NCBI GenBank assembly: GCA_032622095.1
Contig: CP136061.1
Coordinates: 216,100,373 to 216,164,372 of the forward strand
Length of the DNA: 64,000 nucleotides
DNA from: Siphonodentalium dalli
Lineage: Eukaryota > Mollusca > Scaphopoda > Gadilida > Siphonodentaliidae
Direction: 5' to 3'
Below the pieces are notes generated by a model. That model was not told the origin of the DNA. It did no database searches and was given only the letters and a program-made list of their open reading frames with translations. Shown here piece by piece: positions 46,172-60,510 of this stretch (position 1 is its first letter; each line of letters begins with the position of its first letter). A program made the translations under genes and the position numbers.

Positions 46172-47379
46172 CTACGTAATCGTCTGTGATATCTGCACAT
46201 TTTGGCTACATATTTCATGTTTTGGAATCGTGAATTGTCCGTCATGAGGATATCCAAGAGCACCATTAAGATCAGCTGCACCTGCAGCCATTGAAAGCAG
46301 TTCAAACTTTGTCTGAAGACGCGTGACTTCACTAACAGAATCAAATGACGGAGACAGATCCTGTGAGCCGCTCCCATTGGACGGACACCTGTCGTTCTCA
46401 CAAACATCGAATGACAGATCGAGAATATCACCCGATGACGTCGATCCTGTCGATCCAACACTCAATCTTTTAGAAGCATCAGAATCATGTCCTGGCTTTT
46501 TTAGAATGCCTTTTCTTCTTGGAACGAAGCGCGTTTTTGTACAGTCGCACATGCAATCCATAGCACCATTTGAATGTTGAAGATGATTTGTGTTTATGTT
46601 CAGTTCCATTCTGAGAGTATCAGATAACGCATCAGACGAAAGCTGGTCAGAAAAACACACCTCGGAAATGGGTGACTGAGCGTCTGATTCGAAAGATCTT
46701 TTCCGGACGTCTTCACACTGTGAATCATAAACTTCGCCATTCATGCTGTAGTCGGATGTTGAGCTGATTTTCCTGCCGTTCCCATCTGTAATTGGTTGAG
46801 TAATGAGAACTGCTTCAATATCACAGAGATCATAGGAGAGATCATTTGAAGCTTGAGCTGGTTGATTTTCTGGTTGATCAGCCTTTTGATCATGAGTCGA
46901 CTCAACCAGAATGCCGCTATCACCTCCACTGAATTTACCCCGCTTTTTAAGAATACTACGTTTTGGCATCCAAGAAGAATCAAATACTTTAGATTTCGCT
47001 CCATTTTCAGCATCCTTAATACAGTCATTTTGAATAGCACCATTAGATAAGTCACAATAATTATTGCCCGCACTTGTATCAGAGAACGAGTCTTTTTCAA
47101 CATATGAAATTTTCTCAACTTTTTCTTCTGAATTCTTCTCTTTTTTCAGAATACTTTTGAGTTTCGGAGAATTAATGTTAATTTCATCCTCACTGTCATC
47201 CGATGATACACTGTATGATCGTTTGACGATTGATTCGAGCATGTCTGGACTTGGGTAAGGCTGTCCGTTGGGTGTCTCTGTGAACCCGAGATTAACCCAC
47301 CAGTGTTGGAGCACATCTTTGATGGTTGCCCTCTTGACTGGATTAACGGTGAGCAGATGTCTGACCAAACCTGCAGCTT
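46172..47379 (-). CDS. NUAK: NUAK terminal exon: end of kinase domain and regulatory tail
   Basis: The acceptor is ctatttcag and the stop is at 46172-46174. After a split Glu it encodes [18 protein letters not shown] and HWWVNLGF, closing the kinase domain. A ~370-residue low-complexity acidic/Ser tail follows with three PP1-binding-type motifs ([28 protein letters not shown]). The exon is 1208 nt and uninterrupted. The large single exon for the C-terminal tail fits the family. The opposite strand shows only short shadow frames. Confidence 0.94.
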
Positions 47380-50300
47380 CTGAAATAGAGATGTATATAA
47401 TGTTGAGTTATACAGCTACTAGATATTATAGGGCCAAGTCAATAACATATTTGCCAAAGAAAATTAATTACACATAGTTATCAAATATATATTTTGGGAC
47501 TTCTGTTTGTTTGTCTGTTTGTCTGTTAGCTATGGCCGGGAAAACTGCCGGACGGATTTCGACGAAAATTGATACCTAGAGGTAATTTTGTCCAGGGAGT
47601 GTTTTGGACGGGTCAAATCGTGACGCTGACCTGACCTTGACCTTCAAAATGGTCAATTCATGGTCAAATCGGGTAAAACTGACGGATTTCGCTAGGTTTA
47701 CTTTTGTCCGGGGAGTGTTTTGGACGGGTCAAATCGTGACTCTGACCTGACCTTGACTTTCAAAATGGTCAATTCAAGGTCAAAGCCCGGACGAAGTCGG
47801 GTCACCTGCTAGTACTATATAAAATCCAAGTGAAAAAAAATAGCAGTTTCAAAATCGATTTGAAACTGGAACTTTGTAGGACCCCATGGTTGAAAGTTGA
47901 AATATGTCAAGTGTCAACCACAATGAGTTAAAAATACTTTTTGTTTGTATGATTAAAATGGTTTTAACCAAAGTCATGCAGTCAGTAGTGCATACTTTAT
48001 CATTTATGAGTATTTTGAGGAGAAACATTTAGCTGGAGCGTGGGGGGGGGGGGGGGATGAAATTTTCCAACAGTAACCTATTTATCAATGACATCTTGTC
48101 TTTCCTCATCCCAAATGATGTGTTGCAATATCCTTGAAGAAATATTGTATGGATAATAATGTAATCAACATCCATGTTAATTCAGGTGTTTTACACTTGA
48201 TTTTGTCTCATCACTTCTTTCTATTTTCACAAACAAAGAAGCTTATTTCTTTTTAAATGTACTTGGAGCCAGGCCAGAGGATATATCAGCACATAATATG
48301 TTTTATCTGTCGAAACAACGTTTCCACTACACTGCACCGCAGAGCCACCAAGTCTGGGATAACCACAGCTATAACCCATATTAACTAGATAACACAGGAT
48401 AACACACTGTTATTTCCTAAACATACCCAATGATACAAAAACGTGCTATCATTCATCTGTGAAAAAAATCTTATGCAAATGATGTAACAGGGAAGTATTT
48501 ATTCAACAGTGGATGAAATTTTGACTTACGTCAAAGATACCAGGTATAAAAAATTTAATGATAATGATGTGATTCTTCACATTAATGTGCAAAATATCCC
48601 CCAGCATTTAAAACAATATTTCAATAGCAAACTCAAACTTAGGTGCAAGCAAACTTTACAAATAAAATAATTCTCCGCAGTAATACTAATAGTACATTAC
48701 TTTTAACTCTTTCATGACTGGAGCTTCCTGAAATTTTACGAAAACCCTGTGCCAATGCATTCACTGGCCAAACAATATTTATCATGACCTTGTAAGTCAG
48801 TGCATTCTCTTATGAGTATAGGCAGCCTCGCAAATATAAGAGAATCTGTATCTGTATCTGTAGATATTACAGTGCAGGAACCAATTCTGGTTGTAGGCGC
48901 ACTGGTCCAGGTGCTACCAAGGCCAAGTAACTTTATAACCCTGTGGTGACTCCAGTAGTGTTCTTTAACGTGCACACACCGAGGAGTGTACACGGGTCAG
49001 CCATTAATGTCCTTGTAAGCTAGTGCATTCTCTTGTATGTGCAAGGCTCCCTATGGGAGACTCCCGTAGGGACCCTCGCAAATATAAGAGAATGCATTGG
49101 CTTAACAATATTTACCATGACCTTGTAAGCTAGTGCATTCTCTTATATATGTGAGGCTCACTATGGGACACTCGCATGTATAAGATAATACATTGGCACA
49201 GGGTCTTTAATGCTGCACCAGCGCAGCTCCCGTCATGAAAGGTTAAAGCTACCTCTGTAACAGACAGACAGACCAACTAACCTATTATCACTTTTCTAAA
49301 TGTACTCATTCTAGAATGAGAATAATTCCAGCATATGGCATCACAACTTTAGGATGGTGGGGGGGGGGGGGGGGGGGGGGGGGGTGCTCCGTCTTTGTGA
49401 AAATCAAACTCTACCTCCCATGTATGCCACCATATTTTGAACTGTGAGAGAACAGTGCCATATCGCCATCTACATAAAATTTTCAACAGTTTCAATTCGC
49501 TGTTTAAAAATATGTCAAGAGTCAAACTCACAATTTTGATTAGAAAATAACACATTTTATTTGTAAATTGCTCAAAAAGCTCAAAGGACCTAACAAATTT
49601 GACATAATGCTTATCCTGAAATGACCGATGTATTTTCAGTCAGGAAATTTCTTAATACTGACTTTTTTTATTGGACTTGCACTTGGTAGTTATATTTGTA
49701 TACTAAGTGTAATTATCACTAAATCCAGCATTCCTATTGGTCGGCGCCCACGTGAATAGTTGCAATTATTTCTCAGTGAACGCGCAACAGGTCATAACTG
49801 CAGCCCCATAATTACATCGACGCGTCATCGGTTTCGGAAAGAAGAACGCGTAATGTTTTTGGCCCATTTGGACTCGCGCAGGATTGACTTAATAAATCAT
49901 CATGTTTCAATATAAAGAGCCTCGTTGTTCCTGTTAACTTTGCCAAGGGCGCTATGGGATATTTTGGGCTGGTTTTGTCACGATACACTTTTCGATTTAA
50001 ATACATTTACAAAAGTGGCCTTTTCACTAAATGTATATAAATATAAGGATTAACTGTCATGTGGACTGTTTTTATGGAGATGTAACTGCGAGGTGAGTGG
50101 TCATAACTTGTATGTAAAACCCCGAAGGTTTTACACATGTTATGACCACTCACCTCGAGGTTACATCTCCATAAAAACAGTCCACATGACAGTTAATCCT
50201 TATTTGAATTTAATTAACTAGCTATCTTACCCGATGGTTCTGCAGGCTCGTAGTAATCACCGCTGGATATCTGCTTTTTGAGAACATGGATATCACTGTT

Positions 50301-53300
50301 ATCAAACGGCATGGCAGCATATACCAGCGTATAGAGCAGGACCCCAATACTCCAACAATCAACCTGTCAACAGAAATAGACATGGTTTTTAAATGGCATG
50401 GCAGCATATACCATGGCATAGAGAAGGAACCCAATACTCCAACAATCAACTTGACAAAGAGATAAACATGGTTATCAAACGGCATGGCAGCATATACCAT
50501 GGTACAGAATACGACCCCAATTAATACTCCAACAAACAACCTGTCAACAGAAATATATAACTTTGTTCTTTTATATTAATTATTAAAAGTTCAAACTTTA
50601 ACATATTATTTTCAGAATATTGTTTATGCTTTTGACCTTCAATGTTTATTAACCCTTTTGTGACAGGAGCTGCACTCATGCAGCATTAAATATAAGAGAA
50701 TGCACTGGCCTAACAATTTTATTATTTTTTCTTACATTCTTTAATATTTTTATAATTTGTTATCATTATTTCTTACATTCTATAACAATTTTTATCATTT
50801 TTTCTTGTATTCTTTAATAATTTTATCATTTTTTATCATTATTTCTTACATTCTTAACAATTTTTTATCATTTTTTTCATTTGTTCTTACATTTTTTAAC
50901 AATTAATAAAAATAATATAAAATTTGTTAGGCCAATGCATTCTCTTATATATGCGAGTCGACCATATATAAGAGAATGCATTGGCACAGGGTTTTCGCAA
51001 AAATTCAGGAAGCTCCAGTGAAGAAATGGTTAATAATGAAAATTAAACAAAGTTTATTTATTTTCAAATGTACTTATTGACGATTGTTGTTTTGTAGACT
51101 TTTATAAAATTGATCTTATTTCACATGAACCCACTTTGAAGGCCTTGGGGACATGATTCAATATATCATGATAGTTGACGAATCCAATGCTAGCTAGGTT
51201 GAAAGTCAAGTTTAAAGAAGAAAGTAAATTTAATCACAGTGACAACTGCCAATATTTCCCTGACGTCCCGGAGTATGTCACCAACACAATCCAAATTTAC
51301 CTGTCTACCACACCACTTACTATATGAGGAAAGTCACAAGTGAGAAAGTATTGACATATATTTGATGCTCCCCAATGAACTAGATGAACCTAGGGAGCAC
51401 CTGAAGATTTTAGCATGTAACTTCTACAGTTTTCTATTGGACATCTCACTAAACTAAAACAAATCGGTGTTTATTAGGGAGGGATTATAAGATAATATAA
51501 CAAGGATTCGTGGTAAATTAAATTCTGAGGTTGTGTAAACAGGTCACATTCCGGGACAAGATATTATACAACACACCTAGGTATACAAGCCAGGGTTAGT
51601 GACTGCGCTCATCTAGCTATTTGTTCTTAGTCTGAGAGATATTCGTGATGCATGTTTCTGTTAAATTCCTTAAGGTAGCACACACATGAATATTTTTTTC
51701 AGAGACTAAGAAATCTAAGTTCCTATTTTAGAATTTAAAATATTCAATGTCACAGATTGTTATCGAAATGTTTGGATGATTCTGAATCAACCATGTCAGT
51801 AGAACTGAAGTGCGAGGGAGGCACAACCTTCATTAACGAACATTTTGAGTGATACAGATGTGGGTACTATCCCGGAATGTCATCAACATGGGGATTCAAA
51901 GCTAGGATGTCAACAGACTGCTGATCAATAATGAGGGGGTCAAATTCTAAAAACATTCAAACAACTTCCAAAAAATATAGCAACATTTCCATGAAAACAG
52001 ACATTTTTTATGGAAATGCTCTGTTAAATCGTGGGAAGATAAAGTAATGCCCTAAGTAATCGACTCCTTATCCACAGTAGAATTATGGGTAACTTTTCAG
52101 GATTTAGTCGGAAATATGGCTTGTTGCATTCATCGGAAAGCTCTCGGTGAGGGCATTACTGTAGAACTCCAGCAGCCTGCAGTCTGTCCGCTTGAATATA
52201 ATTTCCCTTTCCAATAATTATTCTAACCCCGAGTACTGGAACAAATAATGCCCTGGGCACCTTATAGTTCAAACAAGTGGTTATCACTACTTTAATAATA
52301 GAGATCTTTCACAAAATCACTATTATGATTACGGATAGGATATATTGTCTTAGTAATGTAAACACCATCACAATTTACCTACGAGGGTTAATTGGTGATA
52401 TATGCCCCACTATATTCAGTTACACATATAATTGATCGAAAAAGTAATGTGTGTCTCTTTCAGATGCCATGTTCTTATCCGTGTGTTATACACCACACAT
52501 ATAATGTTAGAGCGTCCCCAAACAAGACTTGTGGCACATCCTTGACACATCTGCACATAAATAAACTGAGTGGGGTATATTTCGTCTCACATAAGAACCC
52601 CCGTGCATCAAGATAGAACTCTTGGCCGTATACTGGGAAGATATTGTCCATATCCATAATCATAATCGTGATTTTGCAAAAGGTGTGTCTATTACATAAT
52701 AATATCAGACAGATAGCACACAAATCTACAAGTAAGCTCTGAATTATAACTTCTGAAGAGCTAAACCTCCATCAGCATGGGTATGAATATTTGTCTTCTT
52801 GATCAAGATATGAAAAATTAGCTGAAGAATGCACGCATATTCTATTCAGGTTTCTACATGTATATGCAGACAGCCATGCTCCTTGCAGTTAACAGTAAAT
52901 CAATGAAAGAATTGTCATTATATAATAACTGACATTCCATGCTGGATTCCACAGACATTCTCTGGAGTGCAGCATAACAATAAATCTCAATTGGATTAAT
53001 TATATTATTATCCTTGAACATGCAAATTAGTACTTGACACATAACGCACACTGCCTCATTGGACAATTACTAGTAAGTATAACAGGGAATTCTTGTTTTC
53101 TCATTGTAAATGGTTGAATGGTGTTCATTGTAAATGGTGTTCACAATGAATTTTCTATCATTGCATGGCATTGATGGAATTTCTGCAGGAGTTACAATCT
53201 CCTGGTCATATATCAAGCCTGCAAATAGTGTGTCTGTCATTTGCAGAATGAGGTCCCCAAAGGGTGAATTTAGTGATGCTGTCCCGCACAGCGGGCTAGA

Positions 53301-56300
53301 ATCACCAAACTCACCCTCTGGGTATCATCTTCTGGGTAGTATCTCTAGTCTCATATTAACAATGTTTTCAGTTACTTTTTCCCTTCTGGGAAGTTTCGAT
53401 ATCCTTTAATTTGCCAAGATAAAATTCATAATCGGGTGACTAATGGGTGAACTTCACCAACTTCAACTGGAGAACTTCAATCTGATCCTAAGTCTCCCAT
53501 AGCAGTTGAGGCCTAAGCAGAATGAGGTTCCCAGAGGGTGAATTTGGTGAAGCTAGCCTGCCATGTGGCATAGCATCACTAAATTCACCCTCTGGGAACC
53601 TCATTCTGCAAATGACAGACACACTGTTTGCAGGCTTGTCCTATATAGAAGAGAAATATACCATGCTTGAATAAATTATATTGTTATGTATTTTATGCTA
53701 TTATAAGTGGGTCAAAATAAAAAGTTACTCTTAACAAAAAAAATTTAAATGCCACCTCAGTTATCAGAATCGAGTAATTGCCCAAAAATAATGCTAACCA
53801 GTCAACTTTAATATAAAATTGCCCAAAACCTGTTATTTATCAACATTTTGTTAACGAAATTTTGCCGGTTTGTCAAATATCTGACACAAAAAGGCCTCTT
53901 GATTTTAGAGTTATGCATCTTAATCTGCAAAAAATAATAGATTTAACATCGATATCTGATCTCTCTGAGCTTTGATGGGTGGGTTCCTCGACTCGAATCA
54001 AATATTTTTTTACCCCGTATTCAAGGGAATAGTAATTTGCGAGCGTTAATTTGTATTGTGCATCTTTAAGGCCCACCTCGAATATTTGTTAGTCTTACAA
54101 CATATTGCTGCATGTTTATTCAACTAGATCAACAGGTAACCAGGATTAAATTAAAACAAATTAATGGTGTGCATTTCTGTATAAAATATTTCAATATTGA
54201 CCTCATAAGTATCACTTACAAGCACTATCTAAAGTAAATCTATTGTTGTTGGTGTTGTAATCCAAATTTTAAGTGATCAAAGCAGATTGCCTGGCATCCA
54301 CTTGAAACTCAAGGTTTCCACGTACTTTAGATCATCATACCGACAGAACTAACAGGATTTGATGGTAGTGCAAGGTTATAAAAACTGAAGTCCTTGGTAA
54401 CAAAACCCTGCAGTTCGGGCATCTTGTAAAAATATCTTCCTAATTCTAATCAAAACATGTGCAGCTGCTTTTGTTTAGACAGTCCAGCCGCAAATGCGAA
54501 TTGTCTCCAATTTAGATCTCTTACAAACGCTGATATCGGCTCTCGATTGAAGGAGTATCGTAATATTGAATAAAACCCTTTCTTCTGAGGCCGTTATTTG
54601 TCCAGAGGAGGTCATATAGTGTCCCTTTGAAACCTTTCATAGTCATTTATTTGTGATCGCTGTGGATATAAATACTGCTGAGTTTCTTTACACTTAAGGC
54701 TGTTAGTCTGAATTTAAATAAGAGATTTGCAAGATTTTATCGAACTTCAAATATGTCACGGATGCAAAGATACTATCTCATTGCAATGCTACATGTACAT
54801 AAGATCGTTGGGGACATTTTTACCATTATCCCCAAGAATCAAAAGTTAGTAAAATTGGAGAATGGCCATCCATTGTTCACAATGTTTTCAAATAGTTAGA
54901 ACTCGGTGATCAACTCTTAAGTTAAGTCTACTGAGGCATTCACAACAGGTCTGTCTCATTCTGTGGTGCGGCACTCTAGCGGCACAGAACGGTGTTTGTT
55001 GCCCATTTTTCAAAATATCAGGCCGGGTAATTTTCCATGAGAACTAACTCTTTAAATTGTAAAATAAGGGAAAAGAAAAAAAATGTTCCAGGCCCCTGAT
55101 TTTAGGACTAACAAGCTTCAAACAAATATAACATTATCGAATAGGTAATATCATCCCTCTTGGTTCCAGCAGATATACATATATATCACATTTATAAAGG
55201 CACAGACTGAGTATGAGTAAAAACAGCTGTACTAACCTCTGGTCCATAGTATTTATGTCCGTTGACTATCTCCGGAGAAGCATAGAGTGGACTGCCACAG
55301 AACGTTGACAGCAGATGGTCAGAACTGTGATAGTTTGACAGCCCAAAGTCTGCTATCTGTTCAAAAGAAAAACTTCAAAGATATATTCAGGGTTACCAAC
55401 ATTTTAAGTATTGTCTCCGCTATCTACCCTTTCTATATAAATGGACTCTCCCATTCAGTTAAAAGGTGTACATCAGAATGATCTATTAATGATGTGCAGG
55501 GATGTACAGGTAATATAAGCACACAACAGAAAAATAAAAGTTCAGAAGGAGTCCTATTTATTGAGGGAAATGTTTAGATAATAAGTTTGTTGAACTTATT
55601 ATTATCTGAACATTTCCTATGGGATAACTACTCATCAATGTTTTAATACATGTATATCTTAGATTGTTTATTCCTGTTTTATGTGAATGGAGACAGGGGA
55701 CTTCAATCAAAATATTCATATAAAGGAGAAGTCCAGAATTTGTTTCACAAAACAAGACTCTTTCTGTGAATTGTGAATTTGAGGCTCATATATTGGGACA
55801 ATCCTGACTATTTCCCATTGGGAAACGGAGCCCATTTTTGGCCCATCGTCGCCTAGAAATCCCTGGGCTATATGCGTTGCCGTTTATTTATTTTAGAGAT
55901 CATCTTGTGACTCATGGCACTGATGGGGTTAAATGGTCATTTTTGAATTTATTATCTGAACATTTCCTATGGGATAATTACTCATAAAAGATGCTTTAGC
56001 ACAGAAAGGGTTAACCCTTTACCCAACAAACCGGCCAAAACCGGCCAAATAAAGCTTCAACAGCCTAAAATATCTTCGGTCCGTCTCAATAGAACCATAC
56101 AAATATGGATATCATTGGAACCGGCTCCTTGACCACATTGTGATGGTTACAGTTATGCCCTGTGCCAATGCATTCTCTTATATATGCGAGTCGACCATAG
56201 GTCGCCTCGCATATATAAGAGAATGCATTGGCCTAAAAAAAATCTTTTTTTAACACTTTTTACCATTTTTTCTTACATTCTTTAACAATTTTATAATTTT

Positions 56301-59300
56301 TAATGTGTTAAGCCAATGCATTCTCTTATATATGCGAGGCGACCTATGGTCGACTCGCATATATAAGAGAATGCATTGGCACAGGGCCGTTCTGTTGGGT
56401 AAAGGGTTAAAACGAGAGGTTGCACCATGAGTGCTGGCATACCTCCACAGTGCTATATTAAAACACAGGCTGAAAGGAACCCAAATTTTAAAGAAAATAG
56501 AAGGGAAAATACAAACATTTAATACCGTTTGACAATTCATTGAAAGGCCTTGTGATGATGAACATCTAAACCAAATTCCATTGAAATCAGATAAGCCATG
56601 GAAGAGATATATGCGCAGTTGAATAGACAACCATAATTTACAGATAATCAAAGAACGAAAATACTTTATAACAAAAAACACGAACATCATTGGCCCCTCT
56701 TGTGAAAGACCTTCTGATGGCTAACCTCCACACACATTTCATTCAGATCCGATGACCCATGGCTGAGATATTTTCACAGATGGAAGGACGCATGTACTCC
56801 CAATATTCGAGTGGGGGGCTATTAATCTCGAGTCAAATTAAGTACTGTAATATGGCAAAAAATCTGCCTGCCAACAGACATCAATTTTCTGTCTTTTTTA
56901 TTTTAACGATATTGTTAGATATATGGATTGAGAGGGAAGCATTGATTATCACAATCAGTCTCCGCCTAACCTTACCCTTGATTAGTTCACACACACACTA
57001 TCCTCCTTAACCCTTTCAGTGCCAAGTCCGATTTTTGTATCAACCCATATTTCCTTGATCATTTTTCAAATTTATTGATTATAATAATGTGATACATTGA
57101 TGGAAAGAGCTCTAAGAGCTCTTTCCATCAATGTATCACATTATTATAATCAATAAATTTGTAAAATGATCAAGGAAATATGGGCTGATACAAAAATCGG
57201 ACTTGGCACTGAAAGGGTAAACTTAAATCTATGAAAATCAGTCAATTGCTGCCTCACTTGAGCAACTGCACTCAAGCCTGCAAATAGTGTGTCTGACATT
57301 TGCAGAATGAGGTCCCCAGAGGATGAATTTAGTGATGCTACCCCCACACAGCGGGCTAGCTTCACCAAATTCACCCTCTGGGGACCTCATTCTGATTAGG
57401 CCTCATCTTCTGGGAAAAATCTATAGTATCAAATTGATATTGTTTTTAGTTGTTTTTTCCCTTCTGTTCAGATTCGATATCCCCTAATTTGCAAAAGATA
57501 AAATGCATAATGGAGGTGACTAAGGGTGAACATCACCAAATTAGTCACTGGGGAACTTCAATCTGATCCCAGGTCTAAGCAGAATGAGGTTCCCGGAGGA
57601 TGAATTTGGTTACGTTAGCCAGCAGTGTGGGATAGCGAGACTAAATTCACCCCCTCTGAGACCTCATTCTGTTAACGTCAGACATACTATATCCAGACTT
57701 GAACTGCACTGCTCCCTAATGAAGCTAACACTTTCTCTACTCATTGGCGAGTAATTTGCTTAGCAAATGTTCACATATTAAGTTCAACAAATGACCATTT
57801 GTTGAACTTATTATCTGAACTTTTTCCACAATAAATATGATTCCTTCTGCACTTCTATTATCATTTTGCCTGTCTGTTGTCTGCTTTTATTTCCTGGACA
57901 TCCCCCAAATAGGCCATTCCAATGTATACTATTATAGCTGAATGGGAGAATCCATTTAGTATAGAAAGGGTTAAAAGGAATACTAATAATTATCTGGATG
58001 ATAGCGAAATATTCTTGACATGTCTGGGGAAAAATATCTCTTCGGATAATCAGCTAAACAATAATTGTCACAAAACAAGTCTGAGAAAAGTGTGTCTGTC
58101 ATTCGCAGAATGAGGTCCACAGAGGGAAAGTTTAGTGAAGCTATCATGCACAATGGGCTAGCATCACCAAATTCACCCTCTAGGGACCTCATTCTGCTTA
58201 GGCATCATCTTCTGGGAAGTATCTATAGTCTCAAATTAACATTGTTTTTAGTTACTTTTTCCCTTCCCGGAAGTTTCTATATCCCCAAATTTGCAGAAGA
58301 TAAAATGCATAATTGAGGTGAATAATGGGTGAACATCAACTTCAAATGGAGAAATTCAATCTGATTCTAGGTCTTCCATAACAGTTGAGGCCTAAGCAGA
58401 ATGAGGTCCCCAGATGGTGAATTTAGTGATGCTAGCCCGCTATGCGGGATAGCTTAACTAAATTCACCCTCTGGGGACCTCATTCTGCAAATGACAAACA
58501 CCCTATTTGCAGGTTTGGTCACAAAACAAAGTGTGTTGTCAACAGTAGAGCTGTTAGCAGTCTCTTAGCTGACCCATTGAGGCTTGAAATGAAAGAAGCA
58601 AAAGAAAGAGAAAAAAAATGAAAGAAACAGAAGGAAACAAAACACTAACCTTCACATTTCCTTCTCCATCTAGCATGATGTTCTCTAACTTGAGGTCTCT
58701 GTGCACGATTCCTTTCTGTAACGTAAAATGATATGTGAATGTTAACAAGGCTTGAAATAGTGTGGGTCATTTGTGAAATGAGGTCCCCAGAGGGTGAATT
58801 TAGAGACGTTATCAGGCACGATGGGCTAGCATCATCAAATTCACCCTCTGGAAACCTCATTCTGCTGAGGCACACCTAGGATCAGATTGAAGAACAGTTG
58901 GAAATTTCATACCTGACACAGCATTAATTGGAAATTTCACACCAACAATATGTTGAAATTGTTCCCGTAGTTTGATTTTCCAACAATTAGTATTAGTGGG
59001 GAAATTGTTGTTTTTAGTGGAAATTTTCCCAGCTTAAGTCAGAAATTTCAAACATTTGGAAACTTGAGACCAGTCTAGATGCTAGAATTTTGCAATTTTC
59101 AGGTTCAGGATTTAAAACAAGAGTTGAAATGGAATTACAAGTTTGGTCTTGATCCAGGGGGGGGGGGACTAACCTCAAAATTGAAGGTGCACAGGTTACC
59201 ATAATGGTAAATATCTGGTGTCAAATTTTATTATAACAAATAACCAAGAAGTGAATGAGTAAAAGCTTGGACAAAATAAGTACACAACATTTTACACGAC

Positions 59301-60479
59301 ATATCTGCTCAAAAAAATGACCACAAAATCTAGGAATACAAGCTTAAACACCATTGGGTCTATACAGCTAGGCAGACCCCCCTGCAATGAATAACAAAGT
59401 TATGGTAATTCTATGTGATTGATGAACCAAAAAAACCTCAAAGGATCCATTTTTTTAATCCTGTCCTGATGGTGAAGATCTATGACTCCATTCAGATACA
59501 GTAAAGTAACATATGTGACTGTAAATGGATATACAGTTATGCTCTAAATAACAAAAGTTACCCATAATTCTGCTGTGGTTAAGGAGTCGATTATTTAGAG
59601 CATTACTGTATATTTACCTGGTGGACATAGTGCATAGCTGCTGCAATTTGACGGAATATTCTGCGGGCCTCCTTCCCTGTAAGTTGCTGTTTGTCGTTGA
59701 TATAATCGTATAACTCTCCTCCTGTAGCCAGGTCCATCACCATTATTATCTTGTCCTTATTCTCAAAGACTGTAAGCAGAAGGTTCATATTCAACATTAT
59801 ACCACAGTGCAAAGCTGGTGGTGTTTCACGGGGAGGGGACCCACCCTACTGCCATTAGACTATTTTATGGAAATCACATCTTTGTTCTTGTTTTATTTTT
59901 TTTATATAATTTAACCCTCTTCACGGCTGAATATAGCAGCCAATAGCTTAATGATTTTCAGTAAATGTAGATGTTACAGTAAATACATTTTGGAGAAAGT
60001 TAACAAAGTACTTTTTGGTGTCCCTGTAAAATATCCAAATGATATGAAATAAATGCATAGAAAATTCAATATAAAACAAAATAACATATTTCATCTAATT
60101 TAAAACAGGTTATTTTATGCACTAGATTCTAAATAAAAAGTAAAATAATTTTCATATAAATTAGCACTTAAAGGGGTACTGTACACTAAATCTGGCCATT
60201 TAAGGGATCATCTATGTTTATACTCAACAGAATATATGCAACAAATGAATTAATTTGAGCCATGGATTAGTGTCCAGTCATAAATTCATTTTCATAATAA
60301 TTACCATGTTGTTTGCATGTTCATAGAGCACATGAATGTATTTTGCACTAATCCATGGCTCAAATTAATTCATTTCAAATTCATTCATTCATTTGCATAT
60401 ATTCTGTTTAGTATAAAAGGAGATGGTCCCATAAATGGTTGGATGTAGTGTACAGTACTCTTTTAACACTTGTAATGTA

Positions 60480-60510
<31 letters not shown>

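Noticed and set aside
47064-47258. Plus-strand frames over the NUAK terminal exon
   Set aside because: Antisense shadows of a clearly coding exon.
56250-56690. 146-residue minus frame with [20 protein letters not shown]
   Set aside because: The peptide comes from the family-D hairpin and recurs in both orientations at every copy.
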